Origin: Liolophura sinensis
Taxonomy: Eukaryota > Mollusca > Polyplacophora > Chitonida > Chitonidae
Assembly (NCBI RefSeq): GCF_032854445.1
Contig: NW_027018244.1
Coordinates: 1-52,851, forward strand
DNA length: 52,851 nt
Direction of reading: 5' to 3'
Part shown: positions 28,380-40,242 of the stretch, piece after piece
How the letters are laid out: each line of letters starts with the position of its first letter
Position numbering within the stretch: position 1 is the first letter of the stretch
The notes under the pieces: model-generated
The model's database searches: none
The model's input: the letters and a program-made list of their open reading frames with translations, nothing else
Told to the model about the DNA's origin: nothing
Program-made: the position numbers and the translations under genes

Positions 28380-28850
28380 TCACGTGCATAACAACGGCTC
28401 TTACTCCATGGAAACCAAGGAAATTTGCAATTTTTCAACAGCTGGAGATGCCTGGCCCAATTGCGCATCTTTTGGCACCTTATTGATGTGGGTCAGTGTT
28501 TAATTGTACTTTTTACAGCAGACTGTATCAAGTGCCTTGTGTTTTTTATATACAAATGGTGTGGTTTTTCAACATGTAGATAAAGACATTGAGTTTGTCT
28601 TCGACTTAGAAGTAAGACAATTGCTGGATGAGTTAAATGGGCTTGGTCCAAAGATTTAACGTCTTCCGGGCTACCGAAGGGCACATAACTTATAATCAAA
28701 AGTTGATTATAGTAATGACCAGTCGCGATATTACATAAAATATGTAGCGGAATTTAATTAGCAAAAAGCCCAGGCAAAAATCCAAAAGTGGGAAAAAACT
28801 GTTCCAATGCTGCTGGTAATAGGCTAATCCGACGCATTTTGTGACGAGAA
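28380..28850 (+). repeat. 4-monomer unit, partial third copy
   Basis: GGTCCAAAG with CTTCCGGGC (near 28645) and GACGCATTTTG (near 28831) place this about 2,192 bp downstream of the copy at 26145. Other diagnostic changes of the unit are missing. It also contains the last ATAAAATATGTAGC variant of the window near 28736. Confidence 0.65.
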
Positions 28851-29439
28851 ATCGAATGGTGCAAACCGCGTTGCTCTCCGACCAATACTTTTGGCTGTAG
28901 CGACAATTGAATGAGCATTTATGTGAAAATCACGTGCCCAGCAACGGCTCTTACTCCATGGAAACCAAGGAAATTTGCAAATTTTCAACAGCTGGAGATG
29001 CCTGGCCCAATTGCGCATCTTTTGGCACCTTATTGATGTGGGTCAGTGTTTAAATTGTACTTTTTACAGCAGACTGTATCAAGTACCTTGTGTTTTTTAT
29101 ATACAAATGGTGTGGTTTTTCAACATGTAGATAAAGACATTGAGTTTGTCTTCGACTTAGAAGTAAGACAATTGCTGGATGAGTTAAATGGGCTTGGCCC
29201 AAAGATTTGACGTCTTCTGGGCTACCGAAGGGCACATAACTTATAATCAAAAGTTGACTATAGTAATGACCAGTCGCGATATTACATAGTAAATGTAGCC
29301 GAATTTAATTAGCAAAAAGCCCAGGCAAAAATCCCAAAGTGGAAAACCTGTTCCAATGCTGCTGGTAAGAGGCTAATCCGACGTATTTTGTGACGAGAAA
29401 TCGAATGGTGCAAACCGCGTTGCTCTCCGACCAATACTT

Positions 29440-30520
29440 TTGGCTGTAGCGACAATTGAATGAGCATTTATGTGAAAATCACGTGCCTAACAACGGCTCT
29501 TACTCCATGGAAACCAAGGAAATTTGCAATTTTTCAACAGCTGGAGATGCCTGGCCCAATTGCGCATCTTTTGGCACCTTATTGATGTGGGTCAGTGTTT
29601 AATTGTACTTTTTACAGCAGACTGTATCAAGTACCTTGTGTTTTTTATATACAAATGGTGTGGTTTTTCAACATGTAGATAAAGACATTGAGTTTGTCTT
29701 CGACTTAGAAGTAAGACAATTGCTGGATGAGTTAAATGGGCTTGGCCCAAAGATTTGACGTCTTCTGGGCTACCGAAGGGCACATAACTTATAATCAAAA
29801 GTTGATTATAGTAATGACCAGTCGCGATATTACATAGTAAATGTAGCCGAATTGAAGTAGCAAAAAGCCCAGGCAAAAATCCCAAAGTGGAAAAACTGTT
29901 CCAATGCTGCTGATAAGAGGCTAATCCGACGTATTTTGTGACGAGAAATCGAATGGTGCAAACCGCGTTGCTCTCCGACCAATACTTTTGGCTGTAGCGA
30001 CAATTGAATGAGCATTTATGTGAAAATCACGTGACCAGCAACGGCTCTTACTCCATGGAAACCAAAGAAATTTGCAATTTTTCAACAGCTGGAGATGCCT
30101 GGCCCAATTGCTCATCTTTTGGCACCTTATTGATGTGGGTCAGTGTTCAATTGTACTTTTTACAGCAGACTGTATCAAGTACCTTGTGTTTTTTGTATAC
30201 AAATGGTGTGGTTTTTCAACATGTAGATAAAGACATTGAGTTTGTCTTCGACTTAGAAGTAAGACAATTGCTGGATGAGTTAAATGGGCTTGGCCCAAAG
30301 ATTTGACGTCTTCTGGGCTACCGAAGGGCACATAACTTATAATCAAAAGTTGACTATAGTAATGACCAGTCGCGATATTACATAGTAAATGTAGCCGAAT
30401 TTAATTAGCAAAAAGCCCAGGCAAAAATCCAAAAGTGGAAAAACTGTTCCAATGCTGCTGATAAGAGGCTAATCCGCCGTATTTTGTGACGAGAAATCGA
30501 ATGGTGCAAACCGCGTTGCT
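29440..30520 (+). repeat. Duplicated two-monomer block, copy 1 (9-monomer spacing)
   Basis: It matches about 34371-35451 at an offset of 4,931 bp. Shared rare variants are GAATTGAAGTAGC (29849/34780), ACCAAAGAAATT (30061/34992) and CAATTGCTCATC (30105/35036). Copy 1 has TTGTATAC near 30194 where copy 2 has TTATATAC. Beyond the block the CAATAC/CAACAC module differs between the two. Confidence 0.78.
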
Positions 30521-30549
30521 CTCCGACCAATACTTTTTGGCTGTAGCGA

Positions 30550-31550
30550 CAATTGAATGAGCATTTATGTGAAAATCACGTGACCAGCAACGGCTCTTAC
30601 TCCATGGCAACCAAGGAAATTTGCAATTTTTCAACAGCTGGAGATGCCTGGCCCAATTGCGCATCTTTTGGCACCTTATTGATGTGGGTCAGTGTTCAAT
30701 TGTACTTTTTACAGCAGACTGTATCAAGTACCTTGTGTTTTTATATACAAATGGTGTGGTTTTTCAACATGTAGATAAAGACATTGAGTTTGTCTTCGAC
30801 TTAGAAGTAAGACAATTGCTGGATGAGTTAAATGGGCTTGGCCCAAAGATTTGACGTCTTCTGGGCTACCGAAGGGCACATAACTTATAATCAAAAGTTG
30901 ACTATAGCAATGACCAGTCGCGATATTACATAGTAAATGTAGCCGAATTGAATTAGCAAAAAGCCCAGGCAAAAATCCAAAAGTGGAAAAACTGTTCCAA
31001 TGCTGCTGGTAAGAGGCTAATCCGCCGTATTTTGTGACGAGAAATCGAATGGTGCAAACCGCGTTGCTCTCCGACCAACACTTATGGCTGTAGCTACAAT
31101 TGAATGAGCATTTATGTGAAAATCACGTGCCTAACAACGGCTCTTACTCCATGGAAACCAAGGAAATTTGCAATTTTTCAACAGCTGGAGATGCCTGGCC
31201 CAATTGCGCATCTTTTGGCACCTTATTGATGTGGGTCAGTGTTTAATTGTACTTTTTACAGCAGACTGTATCAAGTACCTTGTGTTTTTTATATACAAAT
31301 GGTGTGGTTTTTCAACATGTAGATAAAGACATTGAGTTTGTCTTCGACTTAGAAAAAAGACATCTGCTGGATGAGTTAAATGGGCTTGGCCCAAAGATTT
31401 GACGTCTTCTGGGCTACCGAAGGGCACATAACTTATAATCAAAAGTTGAATATAGTAATGACCAGTCGCGATATTACATAGTAAATGTAGCCGAATTGAA
31501 TTAGCAAAAAGCCCAGGCAAAAATCCAAAAGTGGAAAAATTGTTCCAATG
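30550..31550 (+). repeat. Block repeated at 3-monomer spacing, copy 1
   Basis: It matches about 32193-33193 at an offset of about 1,642 bp. Shared changes are CCATGGCAACC (30603/32245) and the clustered variant TTAGAAAAAAGACATCTGC (near 31349/32992), where the common form has TTAGAAGTAAGACAATTGC. The monomer between differs in TATATAC spacing, so the match is patchy. Confidence 0.65.
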
Positions 31551-32192
31551 CTGCTTGTAAGAGGCTAATCCGACGTATTTTGTGACGAGAAATCGAATGG
31601 TGCAAACCGCGTTGCTCTCCGACCAATACTTTTGGCTGTAGCGACAATTGAATGAGCATTTATGTGAAAATCACGTGCCCAGCAACGGCTCTTACTCCAT
31701 GGAAACCAAGGAAATTTGCAATTTTTCAACAGCTGGAGATGCCTGGCCCAATTGCGCATCTTTTGGCACCTTATTGATGTGGGTCAGTGTTCAATTGTAC
31801 TTTTTACAGCAGACTGTATCAAGTACCTTGTGTTTTTATATACAAATGGTGTGGTTTTTCAACATGTAGATAAAGACATTGAGTTTGTCTTCGACTTAGA
31901 AGTAAGACAATTGCTGGATGAGTTAAATGGGCTTGGCCCAAAGATTTGACGTCTTCTGGGCTACCGAAGGGCACATAACTTATAATCAAAAGTTGAATAT
32001 AGTAATGACCAGTCGCGATATTACATAGTAAATGTAGCCGAATTGAATTAGCAAAAAGCCCAGGCAAAAATCCAAAAGTGGAAAAACTGTTCCAATGCTG
32101 CTGGTAAGAGGCTAATCCGCCGTATTTTGTGACGAGAAATCGAATGGTGCAAACCGCGTTGCTCTCCGACCAATACTTTTGGCTGTAGCGAC

Positions 32193-33193
32193 AATTGAAT
32201 GAGCATTTATGTGAAAATCACGTGACCAGCAACGGCTCTTACTCCATGGCAACCAAGGAAATTTGCAATTTTTCAACAGCTGGAGATGCCTGGCCCAATT
32301 GCGCATCTTTTGGCACCTTATTGATGTGGGTCAGTGTTCAATTGTACTTTTTACAGCAGACTGCGTCAAGTACATTGTTGTTTTTATATACAAATGGTGT
32401 GGTTTTTCAACATGTAGATAAAGACATTGAGTTTGTCTTCGACTTAGAAGTAAGACAATTGCTGGATGAGTTAAATGGGCTTGGCCCAAAGATTTGACGT
32501 CTTCTGGGCTACCGAAGGGCACATAACTTATAATCAAAAGTTGACTATAGTAATGACCAGTCGCGATATTACATAGTAAATGTAGCCGAATTTAATTAGC
32601 AAAAAGCCCAGGCAAAAATCCAAAAGTGGAAAAACTGTTCCAATGCTGCTGATAAGAGGCTAATCCGCCGTATTTTGTGACGAGAAATCGAATGGTGCAA
32701 ACCGCGTTGCTCTCCGACCAACACTTATGGCTGTAGCTACAATTGAATGAGCATTTATGTGAAAATCACGTGCCTAACAACGGCTCTTACTCCATGGAAA
32801 CCAAGGAAATTTGCAATTTTTCAACAGCTGGAGATGCCTGGCCCAATTGCGCATCTTTTGGCACCTTATTGATGTGGGTCAGTGTTTAATTGTACTTTTT
32901 ACAGCAGACTGTATCAAGTACCTTGTGTTTTTTATATACAAATGGTGTGGTTTTTCAACATGTAGATAAAGACATTGAGTTTGTCTTCGACTTAGAAAAA
33001 AGACATCTGCTGGATGAGTTAAATGGGCTTGGCCCAAAGATTTGACGCCTTCTGGGCTACCGAAGGGCACATAACTTATAATCAAAAGTTGAATATAGTA
33101 ATGACCAGTCGCGATATTACATAGTAAATGTAGCCGAATTGAATTAGCAAAAAGCCCAGGCAAAAATCCAAAAGTGGAAAAACTGTTCCAATG
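32193..33193 (+). repeat. Block repeated at 3-monomer spacing, copy 2
   Basis: This is the counterpart of 30550-31550. It additionally has ACTGCGTCAAGTACATTG near 32360, absent from copy 1, and GACGCCTTCTGG near 33045. Confidence 0.62.
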
Positions 33194-34733
33194 CTGCTGA
33201 TAAGAGGCTAATCCGACGTATTTTGTGACGAGAAATCGAATGGTGCAAACCGCTTTGCTCTCCGACCAATACTTTTGGCTGTAGCGACAATTGAATGAGC
33301 ATTTAAGTGAAAATCACGTGCCCAGCAACGGCTCTTACTCCATGGAAACCAAGGAAATTTGCAATTTTTCAACAGCTGGAGATGCCTGGCCCAATTGCGC
33401 ATCTTTTGGCACCTTATTGATGTGGGTCAGTGTTTAATTGTACTTTTTACAGCAGACTGTATCAAGTACCTTGTGTTTTTTATATACAAATGGTGTGGTT
33501 TTTCAACATGTAGATAAAGACATTGAGTTTGTCTTCGACTTAGAAGTAAGACAATTGCTGGATGAGTTAAATGGGCTTGGCCCAAAGATTTGACGTCTTC
33601 TGGGCTACCGAAGGGCACATAACTTATAATCAAAAGTTGATTATAGTAATGACCAGTCGCGATATTACATAGTAAATGTAGCCGAATTGAATTAGCAAAA
33701 AGCCCAGGCAAAAATCCAAAAGTGGAAAAACTGTTCCAATGCTGCTGATAAGAGGCTAATCCGACGTATTTTGTGACGAGAAATCGAATGGTGCAAACCG
33801 CGTTGCTCTCCGACCAATACTTTTGGCTGTAGCGACAATTGAATGAGCATTTATGTGAAAATCACGTGACCAGCAACGGCTCTTACTCCATGGAAACCAA
33901 GGAAATTTGCAATTTTTCAACAGCTGGAGATGCCTGGCCCAATTGCGCATCTTTTGGCACCTTATTGATGTGGGTCAGTGTTCAATTGTACTTTTTACAG
34001 CAGACTGTATCAAGTACCTTGTTGTTTTTATATACAAATGGTGTGGTTTTTCAACATGTAGATAAAGACATTGAGTTTGTCTTCGACTTAGAAGTAAGAC
34101 AATTGCTGGATGAGTTAAACGGGCTTGGCCCAAAGATTTGACGTCTTCTGGGCTACCGAAGGGCACATAACTTATAATCAAAAGTTGATTATAGTAATGA
34201 CCAGTCGCGATATTACATAGTAAATGTAGCCGAATTGAATTAGCAAAAAGCCCAGGCAAAAATCCCAAAGTGGAAAAACTGTTCCAATGCTGCTGGTAAG
34301 AGGCTAATCCGCCGTATTTCGTGACGAGAAATCGAATGGTGCAAACCGCGTTGCTCTCCGACCAACACTTATGGCTGTAGCGACAATTGAATGAGCATTT
34401 ATGTGAAAATCACGTGCCTAACAACGGCTCTTACTCCATGGAAACCAAGGAAATTTGCAATTTTTCAACAGCTGGAGATGCCTGGCCCAATTGCGCATCT
34501 TTTGGCACCTTATTGATGTGGGTCAGTGTTTAATTGTACTTTTTACAGCAGACTGTATCAAGTACCTTGTGTTTTTTATATACAAATGGTGTGGTTTTTC
34601 AACATGTAGATAAAGACATTGAGTTTGTCTTCGACTTAGAAGTAAGACAATTGCTGGATGAGTTAAATGGGCTTGGCCCAAAGATTTGACGTCTTCTGGG
34701 CTACCGAAGGGCACATAACTTATAATCAAAAGT
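33147..34733 (+). repeat. Duplicated ~1.6-kb block, copy 1 (2,740-bp spacing)
   Basis: It shares rare variants with about 35887-37471 at a 2,740-bp (five-monomer) offset: CCGCTTTGCTC (33250/35990), ATTTAAGTG (33301/36041), GTTAAACGGGC (34114/36854) and GTATTTCGTGAC (34314/37054). Similarity stops upstream where the partner reads GAATTTGC, and downstream where TTGATTATAG faces TTGAATATAG. Confidence 0.8.
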
Positions 34734-35451
34734 TGATTATAGTAATGACCAGTCGCGATATTACATAGTAAATGTAGCCGAATTGAAGTAGCAAAAAGCC
34801 CAGGCAAAAATCCCAAAGTGGAAAAACTGTTCCAATGCTGCTGATAAGAGGCTAATCCGACGTATTTTGTGACGAGAAATCGAATGGTGCAAACCGCGTT
34901 GCTCTCCGACCAATACTTTTGGCTGTAGCGACAATTGAATGAGCATTTATGTGAAAATCACGTGACCAGCAACGGCTCTTACTCCATGGAAACCAAAGAA
35001 ATTTGCAATTTTTCAACAGCTGGAGATGCCTGGCCCAATTGCTCATCTTTTGGCACCTTATTGATGTGGGTCAGTGTTCAATTGTACTTTTTACAGCAGA
35101 CTGTATCAAGTACCTTGTGTTTTTTATATACAAATGGTGTGGTTTTTCAACATGTAGATAAAGACATTGAGTTTGTCTTCGACTTAGAAGTAAGACAATT
35201 GCTGGATGAGTTAAATGGGCTTGGCCCAAAGATTTGACGTCTTCTGGGCTACCGAAGGGCACATAACTTATAATCAAAAGTTGACTATAGTAATGACCAG
35301 TCGCGATATTACATAGTAAATGTAGCCGAATTTAATTAGCAAAAAGCCCAGGCAAAAATCCAAAAGTGGAAAAACTGTTCCAATGCTGCTGATAAGAGGC
35401 TAATCCGCCGTATTTTGTGACGAGAAATCGAATGGTGCAAACCGCGTTGCT
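34371..35451 (+). repeat. Duplicated two-monomer block, copy 2 (9-monomer spacing)
   Basis: This is the counterpart of 29440-30520. It overlaps the end of the 33147-34733 block, so two different duplication histories meet within one monomer. That mosaicism is expected from gene conversion or repeated unequal crossing over. Confidence 0.78.
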
Positions 35452-35886
35452 CTCCGACCAACACTTATGGCTGTAGCTACAATTGAATGAGCATTTATGT
35501 GAAAATCACGTGCCTAACAACGGCTCTTACTCCATGGAAACCAAGGAAATTTGCAATTTTTCAACAGCTGGAGATGCCTGGCCCAATTGCGCATCTTTTG
35601 GCACCTTATTGATGTGGGTCAGTGTTCAGTTGTACTTTTTACAGCAGACTGTATCAAGTACCTTGTGTTTTTTATATACAAATGGTGTGGTTTTTCAACA
35701 TGTAGATAAAGACATTGAGATTGTCTTCGACTTAGAAGTAAGACAATTGCTGGATGAGTTAAATGGGCTTGGCCCAAAGATTTGACGTCTTCTGGGCTAC
35801 CGAAGGGCACATAACTTATAATCAAAAGTTGATTATAGTAATGACCAGTCGCGATATTACATAGTAAATGTAGCCGAATTGAATTT

Positions 35887-37471
35887 GCAAAAAGCCCAGG
35901 CAAAAATCCAAAAGTGGAAAAACTGTTCCAATGCTGCTGATAAGAGGCTAATCCGACGTATTTTGTGACGAGAAATCGAATGGTGCAAACCGCTTTGCTC
36001 TCCGACCAATACTTTTGGCTGTAGCGACAATTGAATGAGCATTTAAGTGAAAATCACGTGCCCAGCAACGGCTCTTACTCCATGGAAACCAAGGAAATTT
36101 GCAATTTTTCAACAGCTGGAGATGCCTGGCCCAATTGCGCATCTTTTGGCACCTTATTGATGTGGGTCAGTGTTTAATTGTACTTTTTACAGCAGACTGT
36201 ATCAAGTACCTTGTGTTTTTTATATACAAATGGTGTGGTTTTTCAACATGTAGATAAAGACATTGAGTTTGTCTTCGACTTAGAAGTAAGACAATTGCTG
36301 GATGAGTTAAATGGGCTTGGCCCAAAGATTTGACGTCTTCTGGGCTACCGAAGGGCACATAACTTATAATCAAAAGTTGATTATAGTAATGACCAGTCGC
36401 GATATTACATAGTAAATGTAGCCGAATTGAATTAGCAAAAAGCCCAGGCAAAAATCCAAAAGTGGAAAAACTGTTCCAATGCTGCTGATAAGAGGCTAAT
36501 CCGACGTATTTTGTGACGAGAAATCGAATGGTGCAAACCGCGTTGCTCTCCGACCAATACTTTTGGCTGTAGCGACAATTGAATGAGCATTTATGTGAAA
36601 ATCACGTGACCAGCAACGGCTCTTACTCCATGGAAACCAAGGAAATTTGCAATTTTTCAACAGCTGGAGATGCCTGGCCCAATTGCGCATCTTTTGGCAC
36701 CTTATTGATGTGGGTCAGTGTTCAATTGTACTTTTTACAGCAGACTGTATCAAGTACCTTGTTGTTTTTATATACAAATGGTGTGGTTTTTCAACATGTA
36801 GATAAAGACATTGAGTTTGTCTTCGACTTAGAAGTAAGACAATTGCTGGATGAGTTAAACGGGCTTGGCCCAAAGATTTGACGTCTTCTGGGCTACCGAA
36901 GGGCACATAACTTATAATCAAAAGTTGATTATAGTAATGACCAGTCGCGATATTACATAGTAAATGTAGCCGAATTGAATTAGCAAAAAGCCCAGGCAAA
37001 AATCCCAAAGTGGAAAAACTGTTCCAATGCTGCTGGTAAGAGGCTAATCCGCCGTATTTCGTGACGAGAAATCGAATGGTGCAAACCGCGTTGCTCTCCG
37101 ACCAACACTTATGGCTGTAGCGACAATTGAATGAGCATTTATGTGAAAATCACGTGCCTAACAACGGCTCTTACTCCATGGAAACCAAGGAAATTTGCAA
37201 TTTTTCAACAGCTGGAGATGCCTGGCAATTGCGCATCTTTTGGCACCTTATTGATGTGGGTCAGTGTTTAATTGTACTTTTTACAGCAGACTGTATCAAG
37301 TACCTTGTGTTTTTTATATACAAATGGTGTGGTTTTTCAACATGTAGATAAAGACATTGAGTTTGTCTTCGACTTAGAAGTAAGACAATTGCTGGATGAG
37401 TTAAATGGGCTTGGCCCAAAGATTTGACGTCTTCTGGGCTACCGAAGGGCACATAACTTATAATCAAAAGT
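35887..37471 (+). repeat. Duplicated ~1.6-kb block, copy 2 (2,740-bp spacing)
   Basis: This is the counterpart of 33147-34733. A private 2-bp deletion in this copy (GCCTGGCAATTG near 37222 instead of GCCTGGCCCAATTG) shortens its monomer to 546 bp. Confidence 0.8.
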
Positions 37472-40010
37472 TGAATATAGTAATGACCAGTCGCGATATT
37501 ACATAGTAAATGTAGCCGAATTGAATTAGCAAAAAGCCCAGGCAAAAATCCAAAAGTGGAAAAACTGTTCCAATTCTGCTGGTAAGAGGCTAATCCGACG
37601 TATTTTGTGACGAGAAATCGAATGGTGCAAACCGCGTTGCTCTCCGACCAATACTTTCGGCTGTAGCGACAATTGAATGAGCATTTATGTGAAAATCACG
37701 TGCCTAACAACGGCTCTTACTCCATGGAAACCAAGGAAATTTGCAATTTTTCAACAGCTGGAGATGCCTGGCCCAATTGCGCATCTTTTGGCACCTTATT
37801 GATGTGGGTCAGTGTTCAATTGTACTTTTTACAGCAGACTGTATCAAGTACCTTGTGTTTTTTATATACAAATGGTGTGGTTTTTCAACATGTAGATAAA
37901 GACATTGAGTTTGTCTTCGACTTAGAAGTAAGACAATTGCTGGATGAGTTAAATGGGCTTGGCCCAAAGATTTGACGTCTTCTGGGCTACCGAAGGGCAC
38001 ATAACTTATAATCAAAAGTTGAATATAGTAATGACCAGTCGCGATATTACATAGTAAATGTAGCCGAATTGAATTAGCAAAAAGCCCAAGCAAAAATCCA
38101 AAAGTGGAAAAACTGTTCCAATGCTGCTGGTAAGAGGCTAATCCGACGTATTTTGTGACGAGAAATCGAATGGTGCAAACCGCGTTGCTCTCCGACCAAT
38201 ACTTTTGGCTGTAGCGACAATTGAATGAGCATTTATGTGAAAATCACGTGCCTAACAACGGCTCTTACTCCATGGAAACCAAGGAAATTTGCAATTTTTC
38301 AACAGCTGGAGATGCCTGGCCCAATTGCGCATCTTTTGGCACCTTATTGATGTGGGTCAGTGTTTAATTGTACTTTTTACAGCAGACTGTATCAAATACC
38401 TTGTGTTTTTTATATACAAATGGTGTGGTTTTTCAACATGTAGATAAAGACATTGAGTTTGTCTTCGACTTAGAAGTAAGACAATTGCTGGATGAGTTAA
38501 ATGGGCTTGGCCCAAAGATTTGACGTCTTCTGGGCTACCGAAGGGCACATAACTTATAATCAAAAGTTGAATATAGTAATGACCAGTCGCGATATTACAT
38601 AGTAAATGTAGCCTAATTTAATTAGCAAAAAGCCCAAGCAAAAATCCAAAAGTGGAAAAACTGTTCCAATGCTGCTGGTAAGAGGCTAATCCGACGTATT
38701 TTGTGACGAGAAATCAAATGGTGCAAACCGCGTTGCTCTCCGACCAATACTTTTGGCTGTAGCGACAATTGAATGAGCATTTATGTGAAAATCACGTGCC
38801 TAACAACGGCTCTTACTCCATGGAAACCAAGGAAATTTGCAATTTTTCAACAGCTGGAGATGCCTGGCCCAATTGCGCATCTTTTGGCACCTTATTGATG
38901 TGGGTCAGTGTTTAATTGTACTTTTTACAGCAGACTGTATCAAGTACCTTGTGTTTTTTATATACAAATGGTGTGGTTTTTCAACATGTAGATTAAGACA
39001 TTGAGTTTGTCTTCGACTTAGAAGTAAGACAATTGCTGGATGAGTTAAATGGGCTTGGCCCAAAGATTTGACGTCTTCTGGGCTACCGAAGGGCACATAA
39101 CTTATAATCAAAAGTTGAATATAGTAATGACCAGTCGCGATATTACATAGTAAATGTAGCCGAATTTAATTAGCAAAAAGCCCAAGCAAAAATCCAAAAG
39201 TGGTAAAACTGTTCCAATGCTGCTGGTAAGAGGCTAATCCGACGTATTTTGTGACGAGAAATCGAATGGTGCAAACCGCGTTGCTCTCCCACAGACACTT
39301 ATGGCTGTAGCTACAATTGAATGAGCATTTATGTGAAAATCACGTGCCTAACAACGGCTCTTACTCCATGGAAACCAAGGAAATTTGCAATTTTTCAACA
39401 GCTGGAGATGCCTGGCCCAATTGCGCATCTTTTGGCACCTTATTGATGTGGGTCAGTGTTTAATTGTACTTTTTACAGCAGACTGTATCAAGTACCTTGT
39501 GTTTTTTATATACAAATGGTGTGGTTTTTCAACATGTAGATTAAGACATTGAGTTTGTCTTCGACTTAGAAGTAGGACAATTGCTGGATGAGTTAAATGG
39601 GCTTGGCCCAAAGATTTGACGTCTTCTGGGCTACCGAAGGGCACATAACTTATAATCAAAAGTTGAATATAGTAATGACCAGTCGCGATATTACATAGTA
39701 AATGTAGCCTAATTTAATTAGCGAAAAGCCCAGGCAAAAATCCAAAAGTGGAAAAACTGTTCCAATTCTGCTGGTAAGAGGCTAATCCGACGTATTTTGT
39801 GACGAGAAATCGAATGGTGCAAACCGCGTTGCTCTCCGACCAATACTTTTGGCTGTAGCGACAATTGAATGAGCATTTATGTGAAAATCACGTGCCTAAC
39901 AACGGCTCTTACTCCATGGAAACCAAGGAAATTTGCAATTTTTCAACAGCTGGAGATGCCTGGCCCAATTGCGCATCTTTTGGCACCTTATTGATGTGGG
40001 TCAGTGTTTA

Positions 40011-40026
40011 ATTGTACTTTTTACAG
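40011..40026 (+). other. Splice-acceptor-like pyrimidine tract and ACAG
   Basis: TTTAATTGTACTTTTTACAG followed by CAG resembles a eukaryotic 3' splice site, with a possible branch-like TTTAAT upstream. It is present in nearly all copies; the monomer at 1095 reads TTTTTACTGCAG instead. It would matter only if the array is transcribed on the plus strand. Confidence 0.25.
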
Positions 40027-40054
40027 CAGACTGTATCAAGTACCTTGTGTTTTT

Positions 40055-40060
40055 TATATA
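40055..40060 (+). promoter_or_regulatory. TATA-like motif, once per monomer
   Basis: TTTTTATATACAAATGG occurs in most monomers, about 166 bp after the E-box of the preceding monomer. It resembles a Pol II TATA box and could seed the low-level transcripts often seen from satellites. An AT-rich match alone is weak support; no transcript evidence is available from sequence. Confidence 0.2.
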
Positions 40061-40104
40061 CAAATGGTGTGGTTTTTCAACATGTAGATAAAGACATTGA
40101 GTTT

Positions 40105-40126
40105 GTCTTCGACTTAGAAGTAAGAC
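40105..40126. other. Imperfect dyad (stem-loop potential), one per monomer
   Basis: GTCTT, a CG bulge, ACTT, AG, AAGT and AAGAC form an almost perfect palindrome of 22 bp: outer arms GTCTT/AAGAC and inner arms ACTT/AAGT. It recurs at the same place in nearly all monomers (for example 657-678). It is altered at base 121, in the two GAAAAAAGACAT copies near 31349 and 32992, and in the diverged copies near 44492 and 47233. Dyad symmetries are common in satellites without CENP-B boxes, but function here is unproven. Confidence 0.5.
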
Positions 40127-40219
40127 AATTGCTGGATGAGTTAAATGGGCTTGGCCCAAAGATTTGACGTCTTCTGGGCTACCGAAGGGCACATAACTTA
40201 TAATCAAAAGTTGAATATA

Positions 40220-40242
40220 GTAATGACCAGTCGCGATATTAC
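40220..40242. other. Short inverted repeat GTAAT-13-ATTAC enclosing TCGCGA
   Basis: Five-base arms GTAAT and ATTAC flank 13 bases that include the palindrome TCGCGA. Present in most monomers; some read GTAATCACC in the loop. It is lost in the diverged copies near 44060-44080 and 46801-46820, where ATTAC becomes GGTAC. The stem is short and may be chance. Confidence 0.35.

Larger units (their letters stand above)
1..28800 (+). repeat. Left variant domain (contains the ATAAAATATGTAGC monomer class)
   Basis: About twenty monomers here carry ATAAAATATGTAGC in place of ATAGTAAATGTAGC in the segment after TCAAAAGTTG. Examples lie near 4626, 7364, 9008, 12293, 17228, 19417, 21609, 24350, 26543, 28186 and finally 28736; I find none further right. 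Two more classes, with ATGCTGCGG and ATGTAGAAG, are also confined to this domain (for example near 5183, 10654 and 15038; 3540, 18877 and 27646). Monomers with CTGGGTGAG and with CAACACTTATGG are interspersed. The mix of modules between neighbouring copies indicates repeated unequal exchange or gene conversion. Confidence 0.8.
28801..37805 (+). repeat. Middle variant domain (ACCAGC-rich, nested 3/5/9-monomer duplications)
   Basis: Monomers here are almost all of the ATAGTAAATGTAGCCG class. Many carry CACGTGACCAGC after the E-box (near 30031, 30581, 32222, 33866, 34962 and 36605), and many read CTGCTGATAAGAGG where the common form reads CTGCTGGTAAGAGG. The ATAAAATATG class of the left domain is absent. 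Shared private variants show several overlapping segmental duplications at 3, 5 and 9 monomer spacing. Domain limits are judged from variant distribution by eye. Confidence 0.7.

Noticed and set aside
40105-40122. CENP-B box near CTTCGACTTAGAAG
   Set aside because: The TTCG and the A fit the pattern TTCG-4-A-2-CGGG, but the CGGG part is absent in all copies examined.
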